Notes under the pieces: model-generated
Database searches by the model: none
What the model was told of the DNA's origin: nothing
Seen by the model: only the letters and a program-made list of their open reading frames with translations
Shown here: positions 8,083 through 15,993 of the stretch, piece by piece
Layout of the letters: every line of letters starts with the position of its first letter
Numbering within the stretch: position 1 is the first letter of the stretch
Assembly (NCBI RefSeq): GCF_002115755.1
Contig: NZ_JFKA01000001.1
Coordinates: 310,001-374,000, forward strand
Source: Thalassospira mesophila
GTDB taxonomy: Bacteria; Pseudomonadota; Alphaproteobacteria; Rhodospirillales; Thalassospiraceae
Direction of reading: 5' to 3'
Length of the DNA stretch: 64,000 nt
Program-made: the position numbers and the translations under genes

Positions 8083-8681
8083 ATTCCAGCGACTCCCTTT
8101 GTACGCTTTGCGGTCCCCAAGGCAGATCAAAGCACAGAATTCATACTTTTTCTTCCTTTTCCGTAAGGCTAAATCTATGGGAGGCCCTTGGCATACGCAA
8201 ATGATATTGCACGTAGAACGGGATTTGATTGCGGATCGTGCCGAAGTGTTGCTAATTTGCAACATAATGCGAATGGATGGGGTCTCGATACTCCGAAAGG
8301 CGAAGCCTCTATCTGACCAAACGCGCAGTTTGAGGCTGTGAACCATTCTTGACCGAGAGTCGGAAGCTACTGATTTTGATCCTACATTTCAAAATACCCG
8401 GCCTGGGAATTTTGGCTTGGGCGTCTCTCGAAATCCTACTCTTAGGTATCAGGTCTTTGCGGGTTTACATCGATTCTTTCCCGTTTCAACACGTAAAAAG
8501 TGTGTGTTGCGCTTTAGAGACTCGACCTGTGGGATATTCTGCGAGGGCCTGCATCAATACATTCGTGCGACTCCGGGGCATCCCGGGTGATCGTTATCTG
8601 GCATACCAGGACTGACGCAGTCATTGCCGGTCCTGCATCCTTTGCAATACGTTATAAGAAGCAAAATATCTCTGCGCAAAT
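8083..8681. other. 599-base non-coding stretch upstream of the alanine-rich gene
   Basis: No convincing gene was seen. Short open frames on both strands lack ribosome binding sites and domain features. It separates the end of the Wzc operon (minus) from the repeat-protein gene (minus), so it probably holds the promoter and a long leader for the export arm. No intrinsic terminator is obvious after 8682. Confidence 0.5.
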
Positions 8682-9374
8682 TCAGTTTTTCTTGTTGATG
8701 TCTTTAATAAATCGCGAAAACCGGTTTGGCGGGGCTGTTACCATGGCGCCGACCGTGACGCGGATTGTGGTTACATCCTTTTTCGCCAGGCTGACAAGAT
8801 TGCGATGTTCTAACGTATCAATCCAGCGAATTTTCGCCTCGATATCGTGTTGTTCGTTTTCCGAAAGCTGCGGCCACAAATCAATGGCGTAGCTGATCTG
8901 ATTTACCGCCAGGCTGCGTTCATATGGCCCGGTTAAAAGCGACATCCGCAGTGATTCGACCGCTGTGCCATCTGCGGCACCGCCCGTTTTAAGCCGGGTA
9001 TATGTCAGACGGGCCCAGGTATAGGTATCCATCGGGGAAATGGTCAGGGCTGTTGTGAAGGCCTTGTCGGCTTTGAGGTAATGGTCGGTTTGTTCGCGGT
9101 CTGTCGTCGCGCGTTTGGCCCGCTCCAGTTCGATATAGCCAATCCGTGTCCAGGCTGCCGAGGTTGCAACCCAGTCAATGGCGCGCCTTGTTGTGGTATC
9201 AAGGTCGTCAAGGGTGGCAGCCGGGGTGTCGGGATTGCTGATATGCTCATAACGCCGCGTCGAAAGGGCGAGCAGCATGGAGGCCATGGTGTGGGGAATG
9301 GCGAGAACAAGAAGTCCTGTTCCCGCCAGCAAACCGATTATCGCAGGCAACCTGCGCTTTGAAATAAAGCGCAT
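8682..9374 (-). CDS. EPS-locus membrane-anchored hypothetical protein, helical
   Basis: A 230-residue protein not assigned to a known family. Residues 10-32 form a single N-terminal membrane helix (AIIGLLAGTGLLVLAIPHTM). The rest is predicted helical, with two TPR-like stretches: ATSAAWTRIGYIELERAK followed by KADKAFTTALTISPMDTYTW, then SYAIDLWPQLSENEQHDIEA. It starts two bases after the stop of the Wzc-type kinase, so it is translationally coupled and likely acts at the inner-membrane EPS complex, facing the periplasm. Tetratricopeptide-like proteins are frequent partners in EPS assembly; that link is inference. Confidence 0.7.
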   Translation of the reverse strand: MRFISKRRLPAIIGLLAGTGLLVLAIPHTMASMLLALSTRRYEHISNPDTPAATLDDLDTTTRRAIDWVATSAAWTRIGYIELERAKRATTDREQTDHYLKADKAFTTALTISPMDTYTWARLTYTRLKTGGAADGTAVESLRMSLLTGPYERSLAVNQISYAIDLWPQLSENEQHDIEAKIRWIDTLEHRNLVSLAKKDVTTIRVTVGAMVTAPPNRFSRFIKDINKKN

Positions 9375-9376
9375 GA

Positions 9377-11674
9377 TTATCCTTTGGCGTAATAGTCTTT
9401 GTAGCGGCCATAATAATAGCCGTAATCACCATAGCCATATTTGGCGTGTTTTTTGACATTCACCTGGGTTAGCACGGCCCCGGCAAGGTCGATGCCGGCT
9501 TCGGCTGTTTCTTTCAGTCCTGCTTTGACCAAACCGCGCGGTGTGCTGTCCCATTTAACGACATAGAGCATTTTATCTGCCATCAGGCCGATAACCTTGG
9601 AGTCGGAAACAGCGAGAATTGGCGGGGCATCGAGAACAATAAAGTCGAAATGCTCGCGCAGGGCCATCAGGGTTTTTTCCATATGGCTTGATGACAGCAG
9701 ATCGAGCGCGTTAGCCTGGGTGACTTTGGCAGGCAGCAGGTAAAGCCCGGTTTCTTCGTCGCGTTTGATGGCTTGATCAATTGTGCATTCATCGGCCAGC
9801 AATTCAACAAGGCTGTGGGTGTTGTCCGCCCCAAAGGTTTTATGAACCGTCGGGCGGCGCAAATCGCAATCAACCAGCAAGGTGCGTTGACCGGAATTTG
9901 CGGTAACCTGGGCCAGCCACGCCGCCAGCGTTGATTTGCCTTCGGACGGGACGGTTGAGGTGATGCCGACAATACGCGGCGGATTATCGACATTTGACAA
10001 CATCAGTGATGTTCGCAAACTTCGGACAGATTCTGTCGTGGCCGAGCCGGGTTTGTGAGTCGGGAAGCGTCCGACATCGGTTTTACCCAGCAGGTTCCCG
10101 GCCAAAAGCGGGATCATGCCAATGCCGGGTACGCCGGCAATTTGTTCAAGCTGTTCGGTGCTGCGAAAGCTGTTATCGAGCTGTTCAAGCACAAAGACCA
10201 GCACCACACCCAAAAAGACCGAGCCAACAAGGGCGACGGCGATAATCAGCTGCTTTTTCGGGGCAGAGGGATCCACCGGGACTTCGGCACGGGAAATGAT
10301 GCGGGCATCGGCCTGTTGCAGATCTTCCTGACTGTTGGTTTCTTTAAACCGGTTGAGGAAGTTTTCATAGAGCAGGCGGTTGGCATTGGCTTCGCGTTCC
10401 AGCTCGCGCTGGCGGATTTCGGCCTGATTCTGGGTGTTGTTTTTGCTTTCAAGGCCGTTCAGGCTTTGTTGCAGGGTGCTGACCCGGGCCTGGGACACGC
10501 CAACTTCGTTTTTAAGGCTCTGGGCAATTTTGCGCACTTCGCGTTCGATGGAAGTGCGCAGGTCGGCCAGCTCGGCCCGTGCCTTGATCATGGCGGGGTG
10601 GCGGCTGCCGTACCGCGATTCAAGCTCCGATACCCGGCGCAAAAGCTCTGCTTCCTGATCGCGCAGGCGCTGGATTAAGGGCGAGTTCAGGACTTCGGCG
10701 GCAGAAGACAGATCGGCGCTGTTGCCCAGCAAGCTTTGCACCTGATTAAGGCGGGCCTGGGCTTCTGCCCGGTCGGCCTGGGCCAGGATCAATTGCGAGC
10801 TTAGCTCGGAAATTTGCTGTTCGGTCATTTTCGAACCCTGACCAACCTTGCTGGAAATGGATTCGCTATAAGCCTGAACAGCAGCTTCGGAGGTTTTAAC
10901 CTTTTCGCGCAGCGAGGTCAGGCGATCATTGAGCCATGCTGTCGCGCGGCGTGTGGCTTCGAACTTTGCTTCGAGCTGATCGACAATATACTGATCGGCA
11001 ATGGTATTGGCGATCAGGGACGCCTTGCGGGCATTGGTCGAGGTAAAGCTGATGGCGATGACCTGGGATCTGCCAACAATGCTGACCTCCATATGCTCTT
11101 TTACATTATTGATCACGCGGTTGGTGCGCTCTTCGGCCAGTTCGGTATCGCTGACGATCACTTCAGGCTTTTTCAAGCCGATTGAAATCAGGAAGTCTTC
11201 GCCGACATAGGTTTCGGGTTTTAAAAGGGTGCTATACCAGGGAACATCACGCAGTTCGGCGTTAAATTCGGGGTCTTTTTCCAGGTTAAGATCGGTGACA
11301 ACACGCCGGATCAGCGAGCTGGATTTGATCACTTCCACTTCGCTGAGCAGCGCGCCCATTTCGGATGAAACGCCGCTCATCACGCTTTCAATATCGACAA
11401 CCTGGTTTTTACGGCCATCGATAATAACGTTACTGGTGGCGGTAAAGCGCGGTGCGATCTGAAAAACGATCAGGGTGACCAGCACGGTTAACAGCACAAC
11501 CACCGAAAAGATCATGCTTTTGCGCCGCCACAGGGTGCGCAGCAATTCTTGCAGGTCAATTTCGTCGCTGTCGGTTCCGCGTGCGATGTTGTCGGCCAGC
11601 GATTTTAGCCGCGACCGTTTTTCTTCCGCCTGCGTGTTTGCAGTTGCGGGTGATGGCGTGGTGGAGTTGCTCAA
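9377..11674 (-). CDS. wzc: Polysaccharide co-polymerase with fused BY-kinase (Wzc/ExoP/GumC type)
   Basis: A 765-residue chain-length determinant and autokinase. The N-terminal Wzz domain includes DEIDLQELLRTLWRRKSMIF and TM1 (about 54-73). A long periplasmic coiled coil (about 200-440) follows, then TM2 (IIAVALVGSVFLGVVLVFVL, about 475-494). The cytoplasmic kinase shows Walker A (TVPSEGKST), Walker A' (LLVDCDLRRP) and Walker B (FIVLDAPP). The tail is a tyrosine cluster (YGYGDYGYYYGRYKDYY), the autophosphorylation site. It governs polymer length and export with the GumB-like protein. A dedicated phosphatase of the Wzb type is not present in the window. Confidence 0.95.
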   Translation of the reverse strand: MSNSTTPSPATANTQAEEKRSRLKSLADNIARGTDSDEIDLQELLRTLWRRKSMIFSVVVLLTVLVTLIVFQIAPRFTATSNVIIDGRKNQVVDIESVMSGVSSEMGALLSEVEVIKSSSLIRRVVTDLNLEKDPEFNAELRDVPWYSTLLKPETYVGEDFLISIGLKKPEVIVSDTELAEERTNRVINNVKEHMEVSIVGRSQVIAISFTSTNARKASLIANTIADQYIVDQLEAKFEATRRATAWLNDRLTSLREKVKTSEAAVQAYSESISSKVGQGSKMTEQQISELSSQLILAQADRAEAQARLNQVQSLLGNSADLSSAAEVLNSPLIQRLRDQEAELLRRVSELESRYGSRHPAMIKARAELADLRTSIEREVRKIAQSLKNEVGVSQARVSTLQQSLNGLESKNNTQNQAEIRQRELEREANANRLLYENFLNRFKETNSQEDLQQADARIISRAEVPVDPSAPKKQLIIAVALVGSVFLGVVLVFVLEQLDNSFRSTEQLEQIAGVPGIGMIPLLAGNLLGKTDVGRFPTHKPGSATTESVRSLRTSLMLSNVDNPPRIVGITSTVPSEGKSTLAAWLAQVTANSGQRTLLVDCDLRRPTVHKTFGADNTHSLVELLADECTIDQAIKRDEETGLYLLPAKVTQANALDLLSSSHMEKTLMALREHFDFIVLDAPPILAVSDSKVIGLMADKMLYVVKWDSTPRGLVKAGLKETAEAGIDLAGAVLTQVNVKKHAKYGYGDYGYYYGRYKDYYAKG

Positions 11675-11906
11675 ACTGGCCCCCGGTTAAATCCCGTTAA
11701 TTCCCGTTGGATGCCGGATTGTCCCAAACCCGGTTCTATTGCTAGCTATACGGAATTTCATCATCCACAGCAACCAATAGGCGATGGTATAGGATTAAAA
11801 AGTCGTTTCTTGCTGACGGATCGCATTTGCGCGGGTAATTAGGGTATCGGGTTGTATTGCGGGTTTGCGCCCGAAAGGGGACGATTTTAAAACGGGGAGG
11901 GCGAAT

Positions 11907-13295
11907 TTGCCCGAAATTCTGCGCCAGATTGTGTTTATCGGATTGCTCGCCTTGATTGCATTGGCGCCGCTACCCTTTGGCAGCAATGTGCCGTGGGCAT
12001 GGTCGCTTATGTCGTTATGGGTCGGTGTGTTGATTGTGCTTGATGCGATTGCGTGTCTGCTCTCACCGCCAGAAGGCGAAAGACGGTTTTTTAAACGCAT
12101 TAAAATCCCGCTGGTGCTGTTTTTTATTGTTGTCGCCTGGATTGTGGTGCAGGCCATTCCGGGCATCGTCCCTGCCATTGCTCACCCGATCTGGAGCGAG
12201 GCCAGCGCCCAGCTTGGCGTTAACCTTGCCCCGCGCGTCACTATCGCGCCGGACCTGACCTGGGACGCGCTGATGGTGTTGCTGGCCTATGCCGGGGTGT
12301 TCTGGCTTTCGGCACGCTATGGCCGGAAGCGCGAGAATGCATCAATAATGCTCAGCTTCTTTGTCATCGTTTCCACCACCTACGCCATTTATGGGTTAGT
12401 GGTGTTTTTCGGCGGTTGGGAAACAATTCTTTGGTACAATAAAACGGCGTATCGGGGGGATTTGACCAGTACGTTTATTAATCGCAACAGTTACGCGACC
12501 TATGCGGCGATGGGGCTTGTGGCGTCGCTCTTGTATCTGGTGAAAATTCTGGCGCGTGATTTGCGCGGCGGGGGCACTGTGCGGCAGATTATGCGCAACA
12601 TGATGGACGGGACACTGGCCCGGGCGTGGTTGCCGATGGTCGGCATTTTATCGACCGGCACGGCCCTGATGCTTACCCATTCGCGGGCGGGGTTTGTGAG
12701 CGGGATGATCGGGGTGTTTGTGGTGCTGGTCTGCCTTCGGATTGGCAAGGTAATACCGGCCCGGTTTGGTAATGGCCTGATTGCCGGTATTGTTTTACTG
12801 GCAGTGGGTGGCTTTGCCATAAGCGGCAGCGGGCTGGAGGAGCGGTTTGGGTATCTTGAAAGCGCACAAGATATGCGCATGCATTTGTATGAACAGGTTG
12901 TGGGTGCGGCATCTCAGGCACCTGCCGTTGGCTTTGGGTATGGCAGTTTTGAACCGGGTTTTCGACCGTTTAAGGATTTACGCTTAAGTGGTTTAACCTG
13001 GAGCCTTGCCCATAACAGTTATCTGGAATTTTATTTTGGCACCGGGATTTATGGCCTTGTCATTATTATGTGTGCTTTTGTCTGTATTTTTTTCGGGCTT
13101 GTAAAGGGGGCCTTTTTAAAGGCGCACGATACGGCTTATTTAATAACTGCTGTTTCGGCCCTGACAATTGTGGGGCTGCATGCCTTGACCGATTTTAGCA
13201 TTCAGATGCCAGCGATGGGGGCTGCGTTTGTTTTTGTTGTCGGGCTGGGCTTTGGCAAAAGTATTATTGATACAAAAGGACGTTCACGACAGTGA
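11907..13295 (+). CDS. O-antigen ligase / Wzy-type polymerase family membrane protein
   Basis: A 462-residue polytopic protein with about 11-12 membrane segments, of the Wzy_C/WaaL superfamily. The family loop is visible (LTHSRAGFVSGMIG and, later, GFGYGSFEPGF ... LAHNSYLEFYFGTG). The conserved His in the H-N-S motif fits either polymer ligation or block polymerisation. I place the start at TTG 11907 because GGGGAGG lies seven bases upstream; an in-frame TTG at 11865 would add 14 residues without a ribosome binding site. The gene diverges from wzc across about 230 bases. A second, unrelated Wzy-like protein is encoded near 21 kb, so this one may be the ligase or serve a different polymer. Confidence 0.85.
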   Translation: MPEILRQIVFIGLLALIALAPLPFGSNVPWAWSLMSLWVGVLIVLDAIACLLSPPEGERRFFKRIKIPLVLFFIVVAWIVVQAIPGIVPAIAHPIWSEASAQLGVNLAPRVTIAPDLTWDALMVLLAYAGVFWLSARYGRKRENASIMLSFFVIVSTTYAIYGLVVFFGGWETILWYNKTAYRGDLTSTFINRNSYATYAAMGLVASLLYLVKILARDLRGGGTVRQIMRNMMDGTLARAWLPMVGILSTGTALMLTHSRAGFVSGMIGVFVVLVCLRIGKVIPARFGNGLIAGIVLLAVGGFAISGSGLEERFGYLESAQDMRMHLYEQVVGAASQAPAVGFGYGSFEPGFRPFKDLRLSGLTWSLAHNSYLEFYFGTGIYGLVIIMCAFVCIFFGLVKGAFLKAHDTAYLITAVSALTIVGLHALTDFSIQMPAMGAAFVFVVGLGFGKSIIDTKGRSRQ

Positions 13296-13353
13296 TGTTG
13301 TGGACAAAAATGTTATAATATTATTTTATTCGAATTAATGTCAGCAGACTGTC

Positions 13354-13370
13354 AGGAATGATAAATTCCT
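13354..13370. promoter_or_regulatory. Perfect short inverted repeat (possible operator)
   Basis: AGGAAT-GATAA-ATTCCT lies between the ligase-type gene and the first fucose-synthase-like gene. There is no T-run after it. It could be an operator for the downstream gene; evidence is only the symmetry. Confidence 0.25.
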
Positions 13371-13407
13371 ATCCTAATGGATAATTGTTGCTGCCGCATA
13401 TTATTTG

Positions 13408-13561
13408 CTAGTGATTGTTTGTCCACACACGAAGTGCGCCCGCAGGCCATTTCGGTGTGGATTTTTTATTTCCGCAACATGACAGGATATTAACCGAACC
13501 GGTCGCAGGTGATGCGCCCGGTGTTTGGTCGTGTTCTGTTGTATGTAAAGGGATATAAACG
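13408..13561 (+). repeat. Duplicated leader, copy 1 (terminator-like hairpin plus 5' region)
   Basis: About 150 bases before the first fucose-synthase-like gene closely match 14778-14934 before the second one. Shared blocks include TTTTTTATTTCCGCAACAT and GTAAAGGGATA just before the start codon. A hairpin (TCCACACACGAA ... TTCGGTGTGGA, enclosing GCC-CGCA-GGC) is followed by TTTTTT. That gives a terminator-like structure about 90 bases before the ATG: either the end of the upstream transcript or an attenuator. Confidence 0.75.
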
Positions 13562-14557
13562 ATGGCCTGGTTGACATACGATATTACAGGGAAGCGGGTT
13601 TATATTGCCGGTCATAATGGCATGATTGGTTCGGCGCTTGTGCGCCGGTTGGAGCAGGAAGATTGTACAATTTTAACCCGCACGCGCAGCGAAATGAACC
13701 TTTTGGATAAGGCATCGGTGACAGCGTGGCTGATGCAGGAAAAACCTGATGTTGTGATTATTGCGGCGGGCAATTCCGGCGGGGCAATTGCCAATTTGAG
13801 CCGTGGCGAGGATTTTATGTATGAAAACTTTGCCATAGCCAGCCACCTGATACACGGCGCCTATGAGGCCGGGGTGAAACAGCTGATTAACATTGCTGGG
13901 CCGCATATTTACCCCGAAGATACGTTTTTACCGACGTTGGAGCGGGGGATTACGGGTGAACAGCTTAACCGTTCATGTGAAGCCGCATCTGTTGTACGGC
14001 TTGCTGCTTTGAAACTTTGTCAATTCTATCATCGGGAATATGGCGTTTCTTTCAGAACTGTTGTTCCGTTTGACGTTTATGGGCCGGGGGATAATTTTGG
14101 CCCGCTTTCGAACCGGGTTATTCCGGCGATTATTCGTAAAGCAGTGGAAGCAAAGCAGGCCAATGCAGGGCATATGGAGCTGTCGGGTGTTGGCACGGAA
14201 GTACGTGAATTTCTGTATGTTGATGATTGCGCCGATGCCATTGTTACCTTTTTGAAATATTATGGTTATAAGGGACCGGTGAATATCGCGACCAGTTTTA
14301 ATTTCGGTGTCAGGCTCGCGGAGCTTGGCTATATGATTGCCGATCTTGTCGGGTTTGACGGGCGGATTAAATTTTTGCGCAAAACGCAAGCTGGTAGCGG
14401 GGAGCGACGCCTTTGTGGGCAGACACTACGGTCTATTGGCTGGTATCCGCAATACAGCCTTGAAGTGGGGATTCGCAAAACGCTGGACGCGTTTCTTAAG
14501 GGCAATTATCGGGAATATGACATGAAAAATGAACGTTTCACGTTATGCCCGGCCTGA
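13562..14557 (+). CDS. GDP-L-fucose-synthase-like SDR protein, paralogue 1, catalytic residues replaced
   Basis: A 331-residue extended short-chain dehydrogenase/reductase. The NAD(P) motif GHNGMIGSA (residues 17-25) and the whole length align without gaps in the catalytic region to E. coli GDP-fucose synthase (Fcl, recalled from memory). Yet the aligned active-site positions differ: Ser107 is Gly113, Cys109 is His115, Tyr136 is Ala142, Lys140 is Arg146 and His179 is Arg185. It is therefore unlikely to catalyse the Fcl epimerase-reductase reaction and may be a binding protein or have another chemistry. No gmd (GDP-mannose dehydratase) is in the window. AAAGGGATA precedes the ATG. Paired with a close paralogue downstream. 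Confidence 0.85.
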   Translation: MAWLTYDITGKRVYIAGHNGMIGSALVRRLEQEDCTILTRTRSEMNLLDKASVTAWLMQEKPDVVIIAAGNSGGAIANLSRGEDFMYENFAIASHLIHGAYEAGVKQLINIAGPHIYPEDTFLPTLERGITGEQLNRSCEAASVVRLAALKLCQFYHREYGVSFRTVVPFDVYGPGDNFGPLSNRVIPAIIRKAVEAKQANAGHMELSGVGTEVREFLYVDDCADAIVTFLKYYGYKGPVNIATSFNFGVRLAELGYMIADLVGFDGRIKFLRKTQAGSGERRLCGQTLRSIGWYPQYSLEVGIRKTLDAFLKGNYREYDMKNERFTLCPA

Positions 14558-14777
14558 AATTAAATGCGGTGGGATTAAAGCGTTTCTTTTTTAACAAGAG
14601 CATAATGTATTGATCGAAGCTGATTAATACAGTCCATGGGCTGGCTTATCGCGCCCTTGCCTTTTGCGAGACGGGCCGCGCGGTGCCGTTGTTTCCAACC
14701 CGTCCCAACTCGTCCGAGCCCGTCCCAACCTGTTCTTAATGAGTTGTCTTCATAGAAAACGGGTATAAGACCCGTTT
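14558..14777 (+). other. Intergenic segment with short direct repeats
   Basis: Between the two paralogues, near 14695-14730, the string CCGTCCCAAC occurs twice with related CGTCC copies around it (CCCGTCCCAACTCGTCCGAG, then CCCGTCCCAACC). This looks like small-scale slippage. The first paralogue's terminator follows. No gene was seen. Confidence 0.5.
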
Positions 14778-14778
14778 T
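14756..14778. terminator. Intrinsic terminator after paralogue 1
   Basis: Perfect stem AAAACGGGT / ACCCGTTTT with loop ATAAG. The T-run is part of the stem, so it can act on either strand. It lies about 200 bases after the first paralogue's stop and just before the second leader copy. Confidence 0.75.
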
Positions 14779-14934
14779 GCTTACAATTAGTCTGTCCACA
14801 TACGACGTGCGCCCGTTGGCCATTTCTGTGTGGATTTTTTATTTCCGCAACATTGCAGGACGTTAACCAAACCGGGTGCAGGGCATGCGCCCGGTGGCTG
14901 GTTGTGTTTTGCTGTCCGTAAAGGGATACAATTA
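14778..14934 (+). repeat. Duplicated leader, copy 2
   Basis: Matches 13408-13561 across nearly its full length, including the TTTTTTATTTCCGCAACAT block, the GATGCGCCCGGTG/CATGCGCCCGGTG block and the AAAGGGATA ribosome binding site. The hairpin is weaker here (TCCACA / TGTGGA outer stem), but the inner GCC-CGTT-GGC stem keeps its pairs while its loop differs from copy 1 (CGCA). The duplication therefore covered leader plus gene. Confidence 0.75.
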
Positions 14935-15897
14935 ATGGCTTACGATATTACAGGTAAACGTGTTTTTGTTGCCGGTCATAGTGGCATGGTTGGCTCGGCG
15001 CTTGTGCGCCGGTTTGAGCAGGAAGATTGTACAATTTTAACCCGCACCCGTAGCGAGCTGGACCTTTTGGATCAGGCGGCGGTTATGGAATGGTTGAAAC
15101 AGGAAAAGCCTGATGTTGTGATTATTGCGGCGGGCAAGTCCGGTGGGTCCATTGCCAACCGTGACCGCCCGGTGGAATTTATGTATGAAAACCTGGCCAT
15201 TGGTATGCATTTGGTGCGGGGAGCATATGAGGCCGGGGTGGGCAAACTGGTGAATATTGCGGCACCGCATATTTACCCGGAAATGGCGTATGTGCCGACC
15301 AACGAACAAACAATGATGAGTGGTCGCCTTCATGATTCCTATGAATCTTCTGCGATGGCGCGTCTTGCTGTTGTGAAGCTGTGCCAGTTTTATCATCAGC
15401 AATATAATGCAAATTTTACCACTATTATTCCGGCGGAAATTTATGGACCGGGGGATAATTTTGATCGGCTGTCAGGCCGGGTGATGCCCGCCTTTATCCG
15501 CGAGGCGGAAGAAGCAAAGCAGGCCAAGGCCCCGTATATGATATTGCGGGGATATAGCACAGCAGTACGGGAGTTTATTTATGTGGATGATTTTGCCGAT
15601 GCGGTTGTTACCGTTATCAAACGTCAAAAGGGATGTTACCCGGTAAATATTGGTGCGGGTTTCAGCATTACGTTACGTGAGCTTGTTTTCAAGGTTGCCG
15701 ATATTGTGGAGTTTGAAGGACAGATCAAATTTTTGCAAAAAATGCCCGCCGGGGTGGCAGAACGTTTTCTTACCCCAACAAAAGCCAGATTTTTGGGCTG
15801 GCAGCCGAAATACAGCCTTGATGAAGGAATTCACAAAACCTGGGAAGCTTTTCTGCAGGGCAATTACCGGGAATATGACCTGAAACTGTTTGGTTAA
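14935..15897 (+). CDS. GDP-L-fucose-synthase-like SDR protein, paralogue 2, catalytic residues replaced
   Basis: A 320-residue paralogue of the preceding gene, similar along its full length and with the same dinucleotide motif (GHSGMVGSA, residues 14-22). Compared with E. coli Fcl the active-site positions are again changed: Ser107 to Ala110, Cys109 to His112, Tyr136 to Ser139, Lys140 to Arg143 and His179 to Arg182. The shared His and Arg substitutions in both copies suggest a conserved alternative role rather than random decay. Start is the ATG at 14935 after AAAGGGATA; a longer in-frame extension to 14830 lies in the duplicated leader and is not credible. It converges on manC. Confidence 0.85.
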   Translation: MAYDITGKRVFVAGHSGMVGSALVRRFEQEDCTILTRTRSELDLLDQAAVMEWLKQEKPDVVIIAAGKSGGSIANRDRPVEFMYENLAIGMHLVRGAYEAGVGKLVNIAAPHIYPEMAYVPTNEQTMMSGRLHDSYESSAMARLAVVKLCQFYHQQYNANFTTIIPAEIYGPGDNFDRLSGRVMPAFIREAEEAKQAKAPYMILRGYSTAVREFIYVDDFADAVVTVIKRQKGCYPVNIGAGFSITLRELVFKVADIVEFEGQIKFLQKMPAGVAERFLTPTKARFLGWQPKYSLDEGIHKTWEAFLQGNYREYDLKLFG

Positions 15898-15969
15898 TGT
15901 GAGGTCCGGTTTGATGTTATTGGTAAAAGCTTAAATATCAGGTTGGAAATTTGCATTATTGGAATAACA

Positions 15970-15993
15970 GGAAGGTCACAACGGTGACCTTCC
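15970..15993. terminator. Hairpin at the 3' end of manC (possible terminator)
   Basis: Ten-base perfect stem GGAAGGTCAC / GTGACCTTCC with an AACG loop. It includes the manC stop codon and lies between two convergent genes. No U-run follows on either strand, so it may act with Rho or stabilise mRNA ends. Confidence 0.5.

Noticed and set aside
8083-8130. A GEMM (c-di-GMP-I) riboswitch-like string GGGGACCGCAAAGC on the minus strand before the alanine-rich gene
   Set aside because: The short string resembles part of the GEMM core, but the rest of the consensus (the tetraloop receptor and the GGTAGCGGGG part) is absent and the start codon follows too closely.
8210-8260. A sigma-54-like promoter (CGGCACGATCCGCAAT) on the minus strand
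   Set aside because: The spacing between the GG and GC elements is two bases too short for a real -24/-12 promoter.
7546-8341. Long plus-strand open frames opposite the alanine-rich repeat gene
   Set aside because: They are mirror frames created by the Ala-rich codon bias of the minus-strand gene; translations are Cys/Gly-rich or Ala-rich without signals.
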